Shown: positions 28,183-37,364, numbered from the stretch's first letter. The stretch is 64,000 nucleotides of DNA from Butyrivibrio sp. NC3005 (GCF_000424545.1 NZ_AUKC01000015.1:29950-93949); one strand, 5' to 3'. Notes: generated by a model from the sequence alone, not told the origin. Made by a program: numbers and translations.

Positions 28183-28980
28183 TTATTTGTCCATAACCTT
28201 TACTATTTCAGCAGCTACTATCGTTCCAAGAATATCATATCCATTTGCATTTGGATGAAGTTTATCTGGGATATAATCCCTTACTACATTTCCATCGTAA
28301 CTGTCTAAGATATTACTATAGTACAAATCAACAATGCTGAATCCATTTGCTTCTGCTGCAAGCTTTACAGCGTCTACATACGCTCCCTGCCCTTGAACAG
28401 CATTTCTTGCACTTTTACTTGTTCTAAGAGGTGTAACAACAATTATCTTAGCTCTAGGGTACTTCTTTTTAAGTCCGGTCATCATCTCAAGTGTTCCACT
28501 ACAGAAGCTTTTCTTGTCATAGCTATTAAAATTTCCAAAGTTCTTGCTCTTAAAATAATCATTTACCCCAGCCATAACTACAATTACATCTGCACTTTTT
28601 GAAATGGATGCATATCTATCAACCATAGCATTTTTGCTGCATCTACTGATTGCAGAACCGGCAACTCCCAGATTTTTAACTGAACCTGCTTTAAGCTTTT
28701 TCTTAATCGTATATGGATATGTAATACTACGTTTCCCTGAGCCGTTTGTTCCATATGTAATACTGTCACCCAGACATACAATATTTAAATTAGAAAAATT
28801 AGTCTTTCTCTTATTTATAACTGAAACTGCATCAGCATAATGCATCTGTGTATTAATATAGCTGTCTGCAGTATACGGATTAGTAACAGCAGGGACTGCA
28901 GCGTTTACATATGCATTATCTGCAAACGATAGCCCCAAAACAACAGCACTCAATAATCCAAATAACTTAACTTTTTTCAT
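28183..28980 (-). CDS. Secreted SGNH/GDSL-type hydrolase
   Basis: A signal peptide (MKKVKLFGLLSAVVLGLSFA) precedes an SGNH fold. Block I is CLGDSITYG (nucleophile Ser at about 73), the block II Gly is in GVAGSAIS, the block III Asn in MAGVNDYF, and the block V Asp and His in PDKLHPNANGYDILG. All four catalytic blocks are intact. Substrates of exported members include acetylated polysaccharides and lipids; none is indicated. It lies 52 bases upstream of metN, but a functional link is unlikely. Confidence 0.88.
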   Translation of the reverse strand: MKKVKLFGLLSAVVLGLSFADNAYVNAAVPAVTNPYTADSYINTQMHYADAVSVINKRKTNFSNLNIVCLGDSITYGTNGSGKRSITYPYTIKKKLKAGSVKNLGVAGSAISRCSKNAMVDRYASISKSADVIVVMAGVNDYFKSKNFGNFNSYDKKSFCSGTLEMMTGLKKKYPRAKIIVVTPLRTSKSARNAVQGQGAYVDAVKLAAEANGFSIVDLYYSNILDSYDGNVVRDYIPDKLHPNANGYDILGTIVAAEIVKVMDK

Positions 28981-29055
28981 TATATACTTCCTTCGCTATT
29001 CTTATGTAAAACTTATTTCTTATAGCCTGTTATCAATATTTTCTATAGCACTTAT

Positions 29056-30219
29056 TTATGCATCATAGTCATCTAAGAAATGATGTTTTTTACCATCCCC
29101 CGTCTTATATGCTATGACTGTATTCAAATGAACATTTTCAACACTTTTAAAAATGTTAGCTTCTATATACGGACTTTTTTGACGCAACTGCTTAATAAGT
29201 CCCTTTATTTCTCCACGCTTACTTCCCTGCTCTGTACCACCACAGCTTGCGCAGCTTTCTGTAAGACGACAGGCACATTGAATAAAATGAAGCTTATTAT
29301 AATCTCTCCAATGAATAATATCCTCCTCGCGGATTAAATATAATGGACGGATTAGCTGCATTCCTTCAAAATTTGTCGCATGAAGTTTCGGCATCATAGT
29401 CTGAACCTGACCGCTATAGAGCATTCCCATCAAAATTGTCTCTATTACATCATCATAATGATGACCTAGCGCAATCTTGTTACATCCAAGTTCTTTTGCT
29501 TTCTGATATAATGCACCTCGCCTCATTCTTGCGCACATATAACACGGGCTCATTCCCGGATTCTTGTTATCATCTGCAACTATGTTATATATATCGGAAC
29601 GAAATACCGTTATCGGAACCTGCATAAGCTTTGCATTATTTAGTATATTCTGGTAATTAATATCATTGTATCCAGGATTCATAACAAGATATACTACTTC
29701 AAAATTATGAACTCCATGCCTGTACAATTCCTGAAAAAGCTTCGCCATTAACATCGAATCTTTTCCGCCTGAAATGCACACCGCTATCTTATCTCCATCC
29801 TGAATAAGATCATAAACATTAATTGCTTTAGTAAACTGACTCCATATCTGTTTACGAAATTTCTTTATAATACTATGTTCAATATCCTGACAGCTTTTTA
29901 CAGCTGCCTTTTCATCCTGCATGAACATTTCTAATTTCACACGAAGATAACTATAATATCCATCTTTGATACTATAGATTTCGTAACCTTCTTTTTGAAG
30001 TTCTTCTGCTATTTCTTCAGAGTTTCTTCCTGTATAACAAATAAGATAAACAGGCATATTTTTTGGAACCATATCCAAATGATCCATAAACTCTTCGTAA
30101 TATATATTTATTGCATCAGGATAGGTTTCTTTTTCAAAATCTTCTCTTTTTCTAACATCAATAACACACTTTTTTCTTGTATCTAAAAGCATGTCTTCTA
30201 CTAATTTAACTATTTCCAT
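29056..30219 (-). CDS. Rhodanese-TtcA-like fusion, PP-loop tRNA thiolation enzyme
   Basis: Residues 1-110 are a rhodanese domain with the active-site loop CYTGRNS (Cys at about 62). Residues 130-387 are a TtcA-type adenylating domain with the PP-loop SGGKDS (about 152) and the CxxC pair CYMC (about 230), plus further cysteines CACRLTESCASCGG near 330 that could hold an iron-sulfur cluster. TtcA enzymes thiolate cytidine 32 in tRNA. The fused rhodanese suggests that the sulfur donor is built in. The exact tRNA target is inference. It lies 34 bases after tcdA, another tRNA modification gene, in the same direction. Confidence 0.82.
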   Translation of the reverse strand: MEIVKLVEDMLLDTRKKCVIDVRKREDFEKETYPDAINIYYEEFMDHLDMVPKNMPVYLICYTGRNSEEIAEELQKEGYEIYSIKDGYYSYLRVKLEMFMQDEKAAVKSCQDIEHSIIKKFRKQIWSQFTKAINVYDLIQDGDKIAVCISGGKDSMLMAKLFQELYRHGVHNFEVVYLVMNPGYNDINYQNILNNAKLMQVPITVFRSDIYNIVADDNKNPGMSPCYMCARMRRGALYQKAKELGCNKIALGHHYDDVIETILMGMLYSGQVQTMMPKLHATNFEGMQLIRPLYLIREEDIIHWRDYNKLHFIQCACRLTESCASCGGTEQGSKRGEIKGLIKQLRQKSPYIEANIFKSVENVHLNTVIAYKTGDGKKHHFLDDYDA

Positions 30220-30253
30220 TTTTATTACAGACCCTACTATTGTATATATCGCT

Positions 30254-30985
30254 TCACTTACCTACAGCCTGCAAATCTTTTATTACCTCACTAGCAATAA
30301 TTAGTCCGCAAACTGATGGAACAAACGCAGTTGATCCCGGACTCTGACGCTTTCTGCTGCCGGCTGTTTCTGACGCATTTTCTTTTTTTATTATCGGTTT
30401 AAGTGGCATTTCTTTTGAATATACCACTTTAAGTTTTTTAATGTTTCTCTTTTTTAATTCTCTGCGCATAACTTTTGCAAGAGGATCGACAGAGGTTTTG
30501 TAAATATCTGCTACTTCGAACATTGCAGGATTTAATTTGTTTCCTGCTCCCATAGAACTTATAATAGGAGTTCCACACTTATTACATCTTACAATCAATT
30601 CAATCTTGGCAGTTATAGTATCAACTGCATCAATAACATAATCGTAGCTGCTAAAGTCAAACTCATCAGCTGTTTCCGGAAGAAAAAATGTTTTGTGTTT
30701 ATTCACAATAAGATCCGGATTAATATCATGAAGACGCTCTTCAAGTACATCAACCTTCTTCCTGCCAATTGTACTATGAAGTGCAATTATCTGCCTGTTA
30801 AGATTAGAAAAACAAACAATGTCGTTATCTATTATATCAATTGCACCTATTCCGCTCCTTGCTAAGGCTTCTACAGCAAAACCGCCTACTCCGCCAACCC
30901 CAAACACTGCAACTTTTTTGTGCGCAAGTCTATCCATTGTTTCTTCACCAAGAAGAAGCTCTATTCTTGAAAACTGATTTAACAT
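30254..30985 (-). CDS. tcdA: tRNA threonylcarbamoyladenosine dehydratase (TcdA/ThiF family)
   Basis: This E1-like enzyme has the nucleotide-binding GVGGVGGFAVEALARSG near the N-terminus, DNDIVCFSNLNRQ, and a late CGLIIASEVIKDL. TcdA cyclises t6A37 in tRNA using ATP. The C-terminal cysteine region and length (about 243 residues) fit. I start it at 30985 because GGATGG lies upstream at a suitable distance, rather than at the ATG four codons earlier. Its promoter is at 31031-31059. A general HesA/MoeB/ThiF role cannot be fully excluded, but no thiS or moaD partner is nearby. Confidence 0.82.
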   Translation of the reverse strand: MLNQFSRIELLLGEETMDRLAHKKVAVFGVGGVGGFAVEALARSGIGAIDIIDNDIVCFSNLNRQIIALHSTIGRKKVDVLEERLHDINPDLIVNKHKTFFLPETADEFDFSSYDYVIDAVDTITAKIELIVRCNKCGTPIISSMGAGNKLNPAMFEVADIYKTSVDPLAKVMRRELKKRNIKKLKVVYSKEMPLKPIIKKENASETAGSRKRQSPGSTAFVPSVCGLIIASEVIKDLQAVGK

Positions 30986-31030
30986 TTTTATATCCATCCA
31001 ATAAAAAATCTAAAAAAAGCGACGCACACT

Positions 31031-31059
31031 ATTATAAAGCCATTTTTTATTTAAAACAA
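31031..31059 (-). promoter_or_regulatory. Promoter for tcdA and the rhodanese-TtcA gene
   Basis: -35 TTGTTT (31054-31059) and -10 TATAAT (31031-31036) are spaced by 17 bases on the minus strand. Confidence 0.65.
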
Positions 31060-31258
31060 GCACAATAAAAGGTAGATACAAAATTCACGTCCGCCCTTTG
31101 TTTTCAAGCATTTTCTGCAACAAAGTTCTCGATAACAGTTCTATTAATTTAAAAGCGAAAGATATCTATTATTAAAAGGCGCTAAAATTAAAAATGTATT
31201 TTTATAAATGTTTGCAATGTTTTAATGATGTTTTTTTATGAAAATATCGCTTTTTCCT

Positions 31259-31267
31259 TGGTATAAT
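31259..31267 (+). promoter_or_regulatory. Extended -10 promoter for the heparinase-type gene
   Basis: TGGTATAAT is an extended -10 without a clear -35. It gives a leader of about 115 bases. The remaining gap between tcdA and this gene is AT-rich, and I see nothing else in it. Confidence 0.5.
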
Positions 31268-31391
31268 AAATAATATCAATGTTTATAGCTTACTTTATTT
31301 CCACATTCTACTGCAACTAATTTGCGTATTTATTTCTGCTTTCCTGTTACTTTTATTATCTGTGTTAATTCTTTGGGGAGGATTACAAAAA

Positions 31392-33233
31392 ATGGTTTTT
31401 CTATTTCAAAAACACAAAAATGATATTATTTTTAAAAAAAATCAAGCAGATATTTTTGACAACTTTTCTTCCAGAATTACCGATTCAGCAAAAAAATATT
31501 TTATTACCAAAGCAAATGAATTAATTTCCACAAATTATAACAGCATCCCTGCATCTTTATATATGGACTTTCTTAGAACAGGGAACAGAGTAAAATTTGA
31601 GAAAATTTATTTTGAGAAAAGAAGGATACTAAATACACTAGTCCTAGGAAAAATGTCAGAAGAAAGTCACAGGTTCGATGATGACATAATAAACGGCATT
31701 TTTTCCATCTGTGAAGAAAGCGGTTGGCAAATTCCTGCCCATAATTCTTACAAAAGAGATGAAAAACAACTGATTCTACCAGATAAATCACGTCCTGTAC
31801 TTGATCTATTTGCCTGTGAAAGCGGCGCACAACTTGCTGTTATATATCATTTATTCAAGGATTTTGATGAAATTTCTCCTCTTATCCGCAAACGAATCTA
31901 TGATGAGCTTATACAAAGAATAATAACGCCATATCTTAGTTCACACTTTTGGTGGATGGGAAATGGTGAGGAAGAAATGTGTAACTGGACCATCTGGTGC
32001 ACACAAAATATTCTTATTACTGCATATTTTTTAGAGCTTTCTTCCGATATAATCGCTAAAATAATCGATAAAGCTCTGTATTCTATTGATGCTTTTTTAA
32101 AAGACTATGGTACTGATGGAAGTTGTAATGAAGGCGCAATGTATTACCATCACGCCGGACTGTGCCTGGATATAACTACAATTCTTCTTAATGCTTTTAC
32201 TAATAATGCTTTTACAGATATTTTCGAAGAACCTTTAATAAGGAATATAGCTAATTATATAGCAAACGTTCATGTAAGTGGTAATTACTACTTAAACTAT
32301 GCAGATTGTTCACCGATTCTTGAACCTGCAGGAATAAGAGAATTTTTATTTGGAAAAGATATTTCCTCTCTTTCACTTATGTCTCTGGCTGCTTCTTCTT
32401 TTTATGAAAGTAGAAAAGAACCTGACAAGCACTACTTATCAGACGAAATAAATCTATTTTATAGGATTTTTACTGCGATTTACGAAAAAGAAGCTCTTGA
32501 TTTTGCAAAAGAAAGCAACAAAACTATCGCACCTCATAATGTTTTTTATGAAAGTACAGGAATATTCGTTGCCAGAAATAACCAAATACTGGTTTCGGCC
32601 AAAGCAGGCCACAATGGTGATAGCCATAACCACAATGATAGCGGAAGCATCATTTTATATGTAAATAACAAACCAGTATTCATTGACGTAGGAGTTGAAA
32701 GTTATACTAAAAAGACTTTTTCAAATAAAAGATATGAAATCTGGACAATGCAGTCAGGATTTCACAACCTTCCAACAATAGCTGATTCTGACGAACTTGC
32801 AGGAATTGACTATAAAGTTAGCGATATAGATGTCACATTGGGACAGGGAAATGAAATATCAAAAATCCAAATGAACCTAAAAAACGCCTACCCGGATACA
32901 GTCTTTTTAGACTATTATGTAAGAACTGTTACTTTCAATCCTACTGCTGAAAGTAAAGTTGTTATTCATGACAGCTGGGATTTTAAGCAAAATGCGCTTA
33001 ATACAAACGTTATTCTTAATTTCATGACTTATGAAAAACCTGAAATATCAGAAAACATCTTAAAAATTGGAGAACTTTGCTTGTTTGAATTCACACAAGC
33101 TTCTGCCAAGATAACAGAAATCAAAATAGAAGATGAAAGACTCGCCAAAAGCTGGAAACACTCCATTTATAAAATTTGTTTTAAGCCAAAAGAAAACTTT
33201 TTTACCCTAAAATTACTTTTTTGTTTTATATAA
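31392..33233 (+). CDS. Heparinase II/III-type polysaccharide lyase without signal peptide
   Basis: The first 330 residues form a helical toroid-like domain (FWWMGNGEEEMCNWTIWCTQ in part; GSCNEGAMYYHHAG). The C-terminal half carries the heparinase II/III signature GHNGDSHNHNDSGSIILY (about 407-424) and VFIDVGVESYTKKTFSNKRYE in part. Enzymes of this type cleave uronic-acid glycosaminoglycan or alginate-like oligomers by beta-elimination. There is no signal peptide, so it would act on imported oligosaccharides. The start at 31392 follows GGGGAGGAT. No transporter or carbohydrate regulator is adjacent, so it is an orphan, ending directly at repeat B1. Confidence 0.82.
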   Translation: MVFLFQKHKNDIIFKKNQADIFDNFSSRITDSAKKYFITKANELISTNYNSIPASLYMDFLRTGNRVKFEKIYFEKRRILNTLVLGKMSEESHRFDDDIINGIFSICEESGWQIPAHNSYKRDEKQLILPDKSRPVLDLFACESGAQLAVIYHLFKDFDEISPLIRKRIYDELIQRIITPYLSSHFWWMGNGEEEMCNWTIWCTQNILITAYFLELSSDIIAKIIDKALYSIDAFLKDYGTDGSCNEGAMYYHHAGLCLDITTILLNAFTNNAFTDIFEEPLIRNIANYIANVHVSGNYYLNYADCSPILEPAGIREFLFGKDISSLSLMSLAASSFYESRKEPDKHYLSDEINLFYRIFTAIYEKEALDFAKESNKTIAPHNVFYESTGIFVARNNQILVSAKAGHNGDSHNHNDSGSIILYVNNKPVFIDVGVESYTKKTFSNKRYEIWTMQSGFHNLPTIADSDELAGIDYKVSDIDVTLGQGNEISKIQMNLKNAYPDTVFLDYYVRTVTFNPTAESKVVIHDSWDFKQNALNTNVILNFMTYEKPEISENILKIGELCLFEFTQASAKITEIKIEDERLAKSWKHSIYKICFKPKENFFTLKLLFCFI

Positions 33234-33236
33234 TCT

Positions 33237-33377
33237 GTTCTGATGTTTGTATATTTCGTCGCAGACACGCTTTCGCTTGATTATAAACGTAATGGTTCGT
33301 AATGCGCTAAAAAAAACCCAATAAGAACCAACGTTTATAAACAGTTCTGCTCATGAAATATTACAAGCCATCAGAAC
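33237..33377 (+). repeat. Structured repeat B, copy 1 (141 bp)
   Basis: Terminal arms GTTCTGATG and CATCAGAAC are perfectly complementary. An inner stem TTATAAACGT/ACGTTTATAA continues inward as TGGTTC/GAACCA. The element begins 4 bases after the heparinase-type gene and lies between convergent genes. It is about 90 percent identical by eye to B2 (42891-43031, opposite orientation) and shares both ends with B3 (62285-62358). Confidence 0.85.
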
Positions 33378-33406
33378 TCATCTAATTAGTTCAAATAACA
33401 AAAAAA

Positions 33407-33560
33407 TATGACTTCTTGTCACTTATATTCAGAAACTCGCATCTACTGCAAGTTTCGTGAGAACAAAAGTCAAGTGGCAAACTGGTCCAAGGCGAAGCCT
33501 TTTCAAATGGCCAGTTTGCGTAGTTTTTGGAACGTAGTGACAAAAATCTATGACTTCTTG
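33407..33560 (+). repeat. Structured repeat A, copy 1 (154 bp)
   Basis: The element is bounded by direct copies of TATGACTTCTTG. Inside these, TTGTCACT and AGTGACAA pair and enclose two hairpins: one based on AGAAACTCGCA (decayed here) and one on CAAACTGG/CCAGTTTG with an inner AAGGC-GAA-GCCTT-like loop. It is about 96 percent identical to A2 at 42584-42737, which is inverted. Downstream, CTTGCTGATAATC... looks like a decayed copy of hairpin E (42823-42853). Confidence 0.85.
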
Positions 33561-33598
33561 CTGATAATCAACCTAAATCTTTATAGAAACACCATTAA

Positions 33599-34399
33599 TC
33601 AATCTTGCAATACTACATCACCATTAATCTTTAACATGCTTCTAAGACTTATAACTCTATCCCAGGTTCCTGTGTCTTCTGTTACCGGAATCCAACACTT
33701 ACCTTGAAGCATAATGTAATGATAATAGTAATACATATCCCTCTCAAGACGCTCTGTAGATAATCCAAACAATTTGGAAAATCTGTCAATTGCAGACAAT
33801 TCTTCTTCCGAATATGAAACAGCCATAGCACCACTCTCCAACATAGGAAGTATATGATTTTTAGCATAGTCAAAACCTTCCGCCCAAGAACGTTTTTCCT
33901 GCTCTTTGTCATCATCTTCTGCAACGTACTCATTTCCTGCTTCATCAAGAAGATTCTTAATCGCATCAAGGCTTGCAATATTTGTATTAGTTGATAAATT
34001 GGCGATAAAATTTCTGAACATCATCATAATATTAGTCTCTTCAGCTATTCCAACAAACCACATTTTACCGCTTTCATCATCAAGAACAATAGCTATCTCA
34101 TATGAATAGCTTTCATTTGTGTTGCATCGTGAAGCCTCCTGCGCATAACAAATATTTTGAGAAATAGCTTTGGAATCACTCATATTATGAATACATGCAT
34201 TCAAAATTGCAACCATGTACTTTGTATCTACTATGAGCATAAATGGAAGTTTCGACCTACTAACTCCAACTGCATCAATTGTAAAACGTCCCTCACTCAC
34301 AGGTTGTTCCAAAGCCACCAAAATTCCCTTTGTTATCACTTCCTCAGAACCATCTGCACGTTTTACCTTTAGAAAAGTACTCTCAGAAATATAGTCCAT
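33599..34399 (-). CDS. Hypothetical protein, soluble
   Basis: I do not recognise this 266-residue protein. It has no signal peptide or membrane helix. The first 110 residues look beta-rich (ILVALEQPVSEGRFTIDAVGV in part). An acidic linker (AEDDDKEQEKRSWAEG) follows, and the C-terminal third is helical with MYYYYHYIML and a Trp-containing end. I start it at 34399, with AAGGA ten bases upstream; the TTG at 34435 lacks a spaced site. It is convergent with the heparinase gene across the B1-A1 repeats and is followed upstream by glutamine synthetase III on the same strand, separated by a terminator. Confidence 0.6.
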   Translation of the reverse strand: MDYISESTFLKVKRADGSEEVITKGILVALEQPVSEGRFTIDAVGVSRSKLPFMLIVDTKYMVAILNACIHNMSDSKAISQNICYAQEASRCNTNESYSYEIAIVLDDESGKMWFVGIAEETNIMMMFRNFIANLSTNTNIASLDAIKNLLDEAGNEYVAEDDDKEQEKRSWAEGFDYAKNHILPMLESGAMAVSYSEEELSAIDRFSKLFGLSTERLERDMYYYYHYIMLQGKCWIPVTEDTGTWDRVISLRSMLKINGDVVLQD

Positions 34400-34479
34400 T
34401 CCGATCTCATCCTTTCCATAAATATGAAGTATCAATCCTCTATTCTTATTGTATCATTTATCACGAAAAAATGTATATG

Positions 34480-34519
34480 AAAAAATAGGTTTTCAAACAC
34501 TTTTTCGTGTCTGAAAACC
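34480..34519 (-). terminator. Terminator of the glutamine synthetase III gene
   Basis: GGTTTTCA-ACAC pairs with GTGT-TGAAAACC across one mismatch. On the minus strand it is followed by TATTTTTTC, 40 bases after the stop codon. Confidence 0.8.
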
Positions 34520-34558
34520 CACTTTTATACTTTATAATCTTAACTCAAAACAAATGGC

Positions 34559-36646
34559 TTATTCAGAGAAAAGAAGATCTGCATATACTGGGAATGGCCA
34601 ATAATCTCTGTCTGTGAGATTTTCAAGTTCATCAGCGATTTCTCTAGCCTTTACCATTTCTTTGTAAACAGTATTTCTATTGTATTGAACAGCCTTAACG
34701 CTGTCAGACGGAACCTTCTTTAAGTCATTATCAATCTTTTCGCAGGAAAGCATGAGCTTATCTGAAAGAACAGATATTTTGGATCCAATTTTTTCTTCAT
34801 AGGCGCTTGAGAATCCGACATTTTTCTTAGTCATTACTCTCTCACCCATAACTGCAGCATATTCAGAAACTGCAGGAAGAATCTGACGGCGAATCATATC
34901 GCTCATAGTTCTTGCTTCAATTTGAATCTGAGCATTGTAGATTTCTTCATGAATAGCTCTTCTTGCATGCATTTCCTCTTCAGTATAAATCTCGTTCTTT
35001 ACATAAAGTTCAACATTTTCCTTATCATCATAATGAGGAATTGCATCTGCTGTTGACGGATAATTGGCAAGGCCTCTGCGCTTTGCTTCTTCAAGCCAAG
35101 CATCATCATATCCATCTCCATCAAAGATGATTCTCTGATGCTCTGTAAGTGTCTTCTTGATAAGTTTCTGAAGATCTGAATTGAAATTCTTACTATCTTC
35201 AAGCTTATCAGCCATTTCCCTTAATTCCTCTGCCATGATAGTATTAAGAGCAATATTAGGACCAGAAACAGACTGAGCACTTCCAAGCATACGGAATTCA
35301 AACTTATTACCTGTAAATGCCATAGGGCTTGTACGGTTTCTATCCGTTGTATCCTGACGAATCTGAGGAAGAGAATCTACACCGATTTTAAGCTTTTTCT
35401 TTCCACTATTTTCATATGGGGTATCATCTATAATAGAACGAACAACTCTTTCAAGCTCGTCGCCAAGGAAAATAGATAAAACAGCTGGCGGTGCTTCCTG
35501 AGCACCAAGACGATGATCATTTCCTGCGCTGGCAACTGTACATCTAAGAGTTCCCTGATATTCATCTATTCCCTTTATAAATGCTGCAAGGAATAATAAA
35601 AATTGTGCATTCTGTCTAGGAGTTGAACCTGGTTTGAAAAGATTCTTGCCAGTGTCTGTCCCAAGAGACCAGTTATTATGCTTACCTGATCCATTTACAC
35701 CAAGGAATGGCTTTTCATGTATAAGACAAACAAGATTATGACGAAGAGCAACTTTCTTCATAAGCTCCATTGTAAGCTGGTTCTGGTCACAGGCAGCATT
35801 ACATTCTGTATATATAGGAGCCATCTCATGCTGTGAAGGAGCAACCTCATTGTGCTTTGTCTTGGATAAAATACCAACTTTCCAAAGCTCATTATCAAGA
35901 TCTTTCATATATTCAGAAACACGTGGCTTGAGCTGACCAAAATAGTGATCTGACAACTCCTGACCACGAGGAGGCATATTTCCAAAAAGTGTACGTCCTG
36001 TAAGACGCAAATCCTCTCTCTGATCATATAAATCTTTATCGATAAGGAAATATTCCTGCTCTGCACCTACTTGTGGAACAACGCGTTTTGTATCATTATC
36101 TCCAAAAAGACGTAGAATACGAATTGCTTGCTGGTTAAGTTTTTCAATTGAACGAAGAAGTGGAGTTTTTTTGTCCAAAGCCTGCCCACCATAAGACAAA
36201 AAAACTGTAGGAATATAAAGAGAATTATCTTTTACAAATGCAAAAGAGGTTGGATCCCAAGCAGTATATCCACGTGCCTCAAAAGTAGAACGAATTCCAC
36301 CATTAGGAAAACTTGAAGCATCTGGTTCTCCCTTAACCAATTCTTTTCCGGAAAAATCCATAATAATTCTTCCACCCTCAGCTGGTTCGATGAAAGAATC
36401 ATGTTTCTCGGCAGTTACGCCAGTCATTGGCTGGAACCAATGTGTATAGTGCGTTGCACCCTTTTCTACAGCCCATCTCTTCATTGCTTCTGCGATTTCA
36501 TTAGCAGTTGCAAGTTCAAGAGGTGTGCCGTCTGTTACGGACTTCTCCCAAGCTTCATATGAAGCCTTAGAAAGACGGTCTTTCATGGTCTGTTCATTAA
36601 AGACCATACTTCCAAAAAGTTCCGGTAATTTAGTAGGTGTTTCCAT
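34559..36646 (-). CDS. glnN: Glutamine synthetase type III
   Basis: This 695-residue enzyme is of the large GSIII class found in Bacteroides, Clostridia and rumen bacteria. It makes glutamine from glutamate and ammonia in a dodecamer unrelated in size to GSI. Supporting motifs are the N-terminal PELFGSMVFNEQTM, GAEQEYFLID (metal-binding Glu region, about 205), EVAPSQHEMAPIY (about 275), KPFLGVNGSGKHNNWS (about 318) and NRTSPMAFTGNKFEFR (about 445). The start at 36646 is fixed by AGGGAGGAG. It sits far from the type I glnA, with its own terminator. Confidence 0.95.
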   Translation of the reverse strand: METPTKLPELFGSMVFNEQTMKDRLSKASYEAWEKSVTDGTPLELATANEIAEAMKRWAVEKGATHYTHWFQPMTGVTAEKHDSFIEPAEGGRIIMDFSGKELVKGEPDASSFPNGGIRSTFEARGYTAWDPTSFAFVKDNSLYIPTVFLSYGGQALDKKTPLLRSIEKLNQQAIRILRLFGDNDTKRVVPQVGAEQEYFLIDKDLYDQREDLRLTGRTLFGNMPPRGQELSDHYFGQLKPRVSEYMKDLDNELWKVGILSKTKHNEVAPSQHEMAPIYTECNAACDQNQLTMELMKKVALRHNLVCLIHEKPFLGVNGSGKHNNWSLGTDTGKNLFKPGSTPRQNAQFLLFLAAFIKGIDEYQGTLRCTVASAGNDHRLGAQEAPPAVLSIFLGDELERVVRSIIDDTPYENSGKKKLKIGVDSLPQIRQDTTDRNRTSPMAFTGNKFEFRMLGSAQSVSGPNIALNTIMAEELREMADKLEDSKNFNSDLQKLIKKTLTEHQRIIFDGDGYDDAWLEEAKRRGLANYPSTADAIPHYDDKENVELYVKNEIYTEEEMHARRAIHEEIYNAQIQIEARTMSDMIRRQILPAVSEYAAVMGERVMTKKNVGFSSAYEEKIGSKISVLSDKLMLSCEKIDNDLKKVPSDSVKAVQYNRNTVYKEMVKAREIADELENLTDRDYWPFPVYADLLFSE

Positions 36647-36731
36647 TAGAACTCCTCCCTGTACAGGTTTTATCATAAAATTTCTATCATGAAGACTCCC
36701 TTAACAAAAACAGTTTCAAACGCCTCTTAAA

Positions 36732-37364
36732 TCACTTGCTGGCATTTATCTTATTTATGTATTCAGGAAGTTCTTTCAAGCTATCCAAAATAGCATTTGC
36801 AGATTTCTGCATAAACTCATCGGCAGGAACAAGATCTGGTATCATTACTGTATGCATCTTTGCATTCACACCAGCCATAACACCATTGTAACTATCTTCA
36901 ACTACCATACACTCTGATGGCGACGCATTAAGCTCCTGTGCAGCATAAAGGAAAATGTCTGGCGCTGGTTTTCCATGTTCTAAACGATTGCCGCTTATTG
37001 TTTTATCGAAAAATTGTTCCATATTTGTCTGTGCAAGGTACTTTTTAGCAACTTCAATAGCTGATGAAGTTGCTATAGCTGTCTTAAATCCATTTTCTTT
37101 CAAAAAAGAAAGAGTTTCTATAACTCCACTTTTAAGTGGAATACCATCTTTAAGAAGTTCCTGAGTATACTCAGCCTTTTTTTGACAAACCTTATCTACA
37201 TCAAAACCTTCATCAAAGAGTATCTGTCTTATATTTACTCTGCTTCGACCTATAAGCTTATAATAAGTCTCTTCAGGAATTCCTGCCTTAATCCAAGCTA
37301 TCTTATATACAGCCTCAGTATCATATAAAGTTCCATCCATGTCAAAAATAATTGCTTTAATCAT
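36732..37364 (-). CDS. HAD-family phosphatase, beta-phosphoglucomutase-like
   Basis: The protein has about 210 residues with HAD motif I DMDGTLYDTE, a helical cap domain, motif II TSSAIE, and motif IV EDSYNGVMAG. It therefore acts on a small phosphorylated metabolite in the cytoplasm, as phosphatase or phosphomutase. The cap and GVIETLSFLKENG fit the beta-PGM/YcjU-like group. I start it at 37364 (MIKAIIFDMDG), with GGACGGG just upstream. Confidence 0.85.
   Translation of the reverse strand: MIKAIIFDMDGTLYDTEAVYKIAWIKAGIPEETYYKLIGRSRVNIRQILFDEGFDVDKVCQKKAEYTQELLKDGIPLKSGVIETLSFLKENGFKTAIATSSAIEVAKKYLAQTNMEQFFDKTISGNRLEHGKPAPDIFLYAAQELNASPSECMVVEDSYNGVMAGVNAKMHTVMIPDLVPADEFMQKSANAILDSLKELPEYINKINASK

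Noticed and set aside
33408..33707. Plus-strand frame through repeat A1 and the matching frame through A2 (42551-42736, minus)
   Set aside because: The shared peptide is fully explained by the repeated DNA. Neither copy has a ribosome site, and the frames end in unrelated sequence. Mentioned under repeat A in case a translated role emerges.
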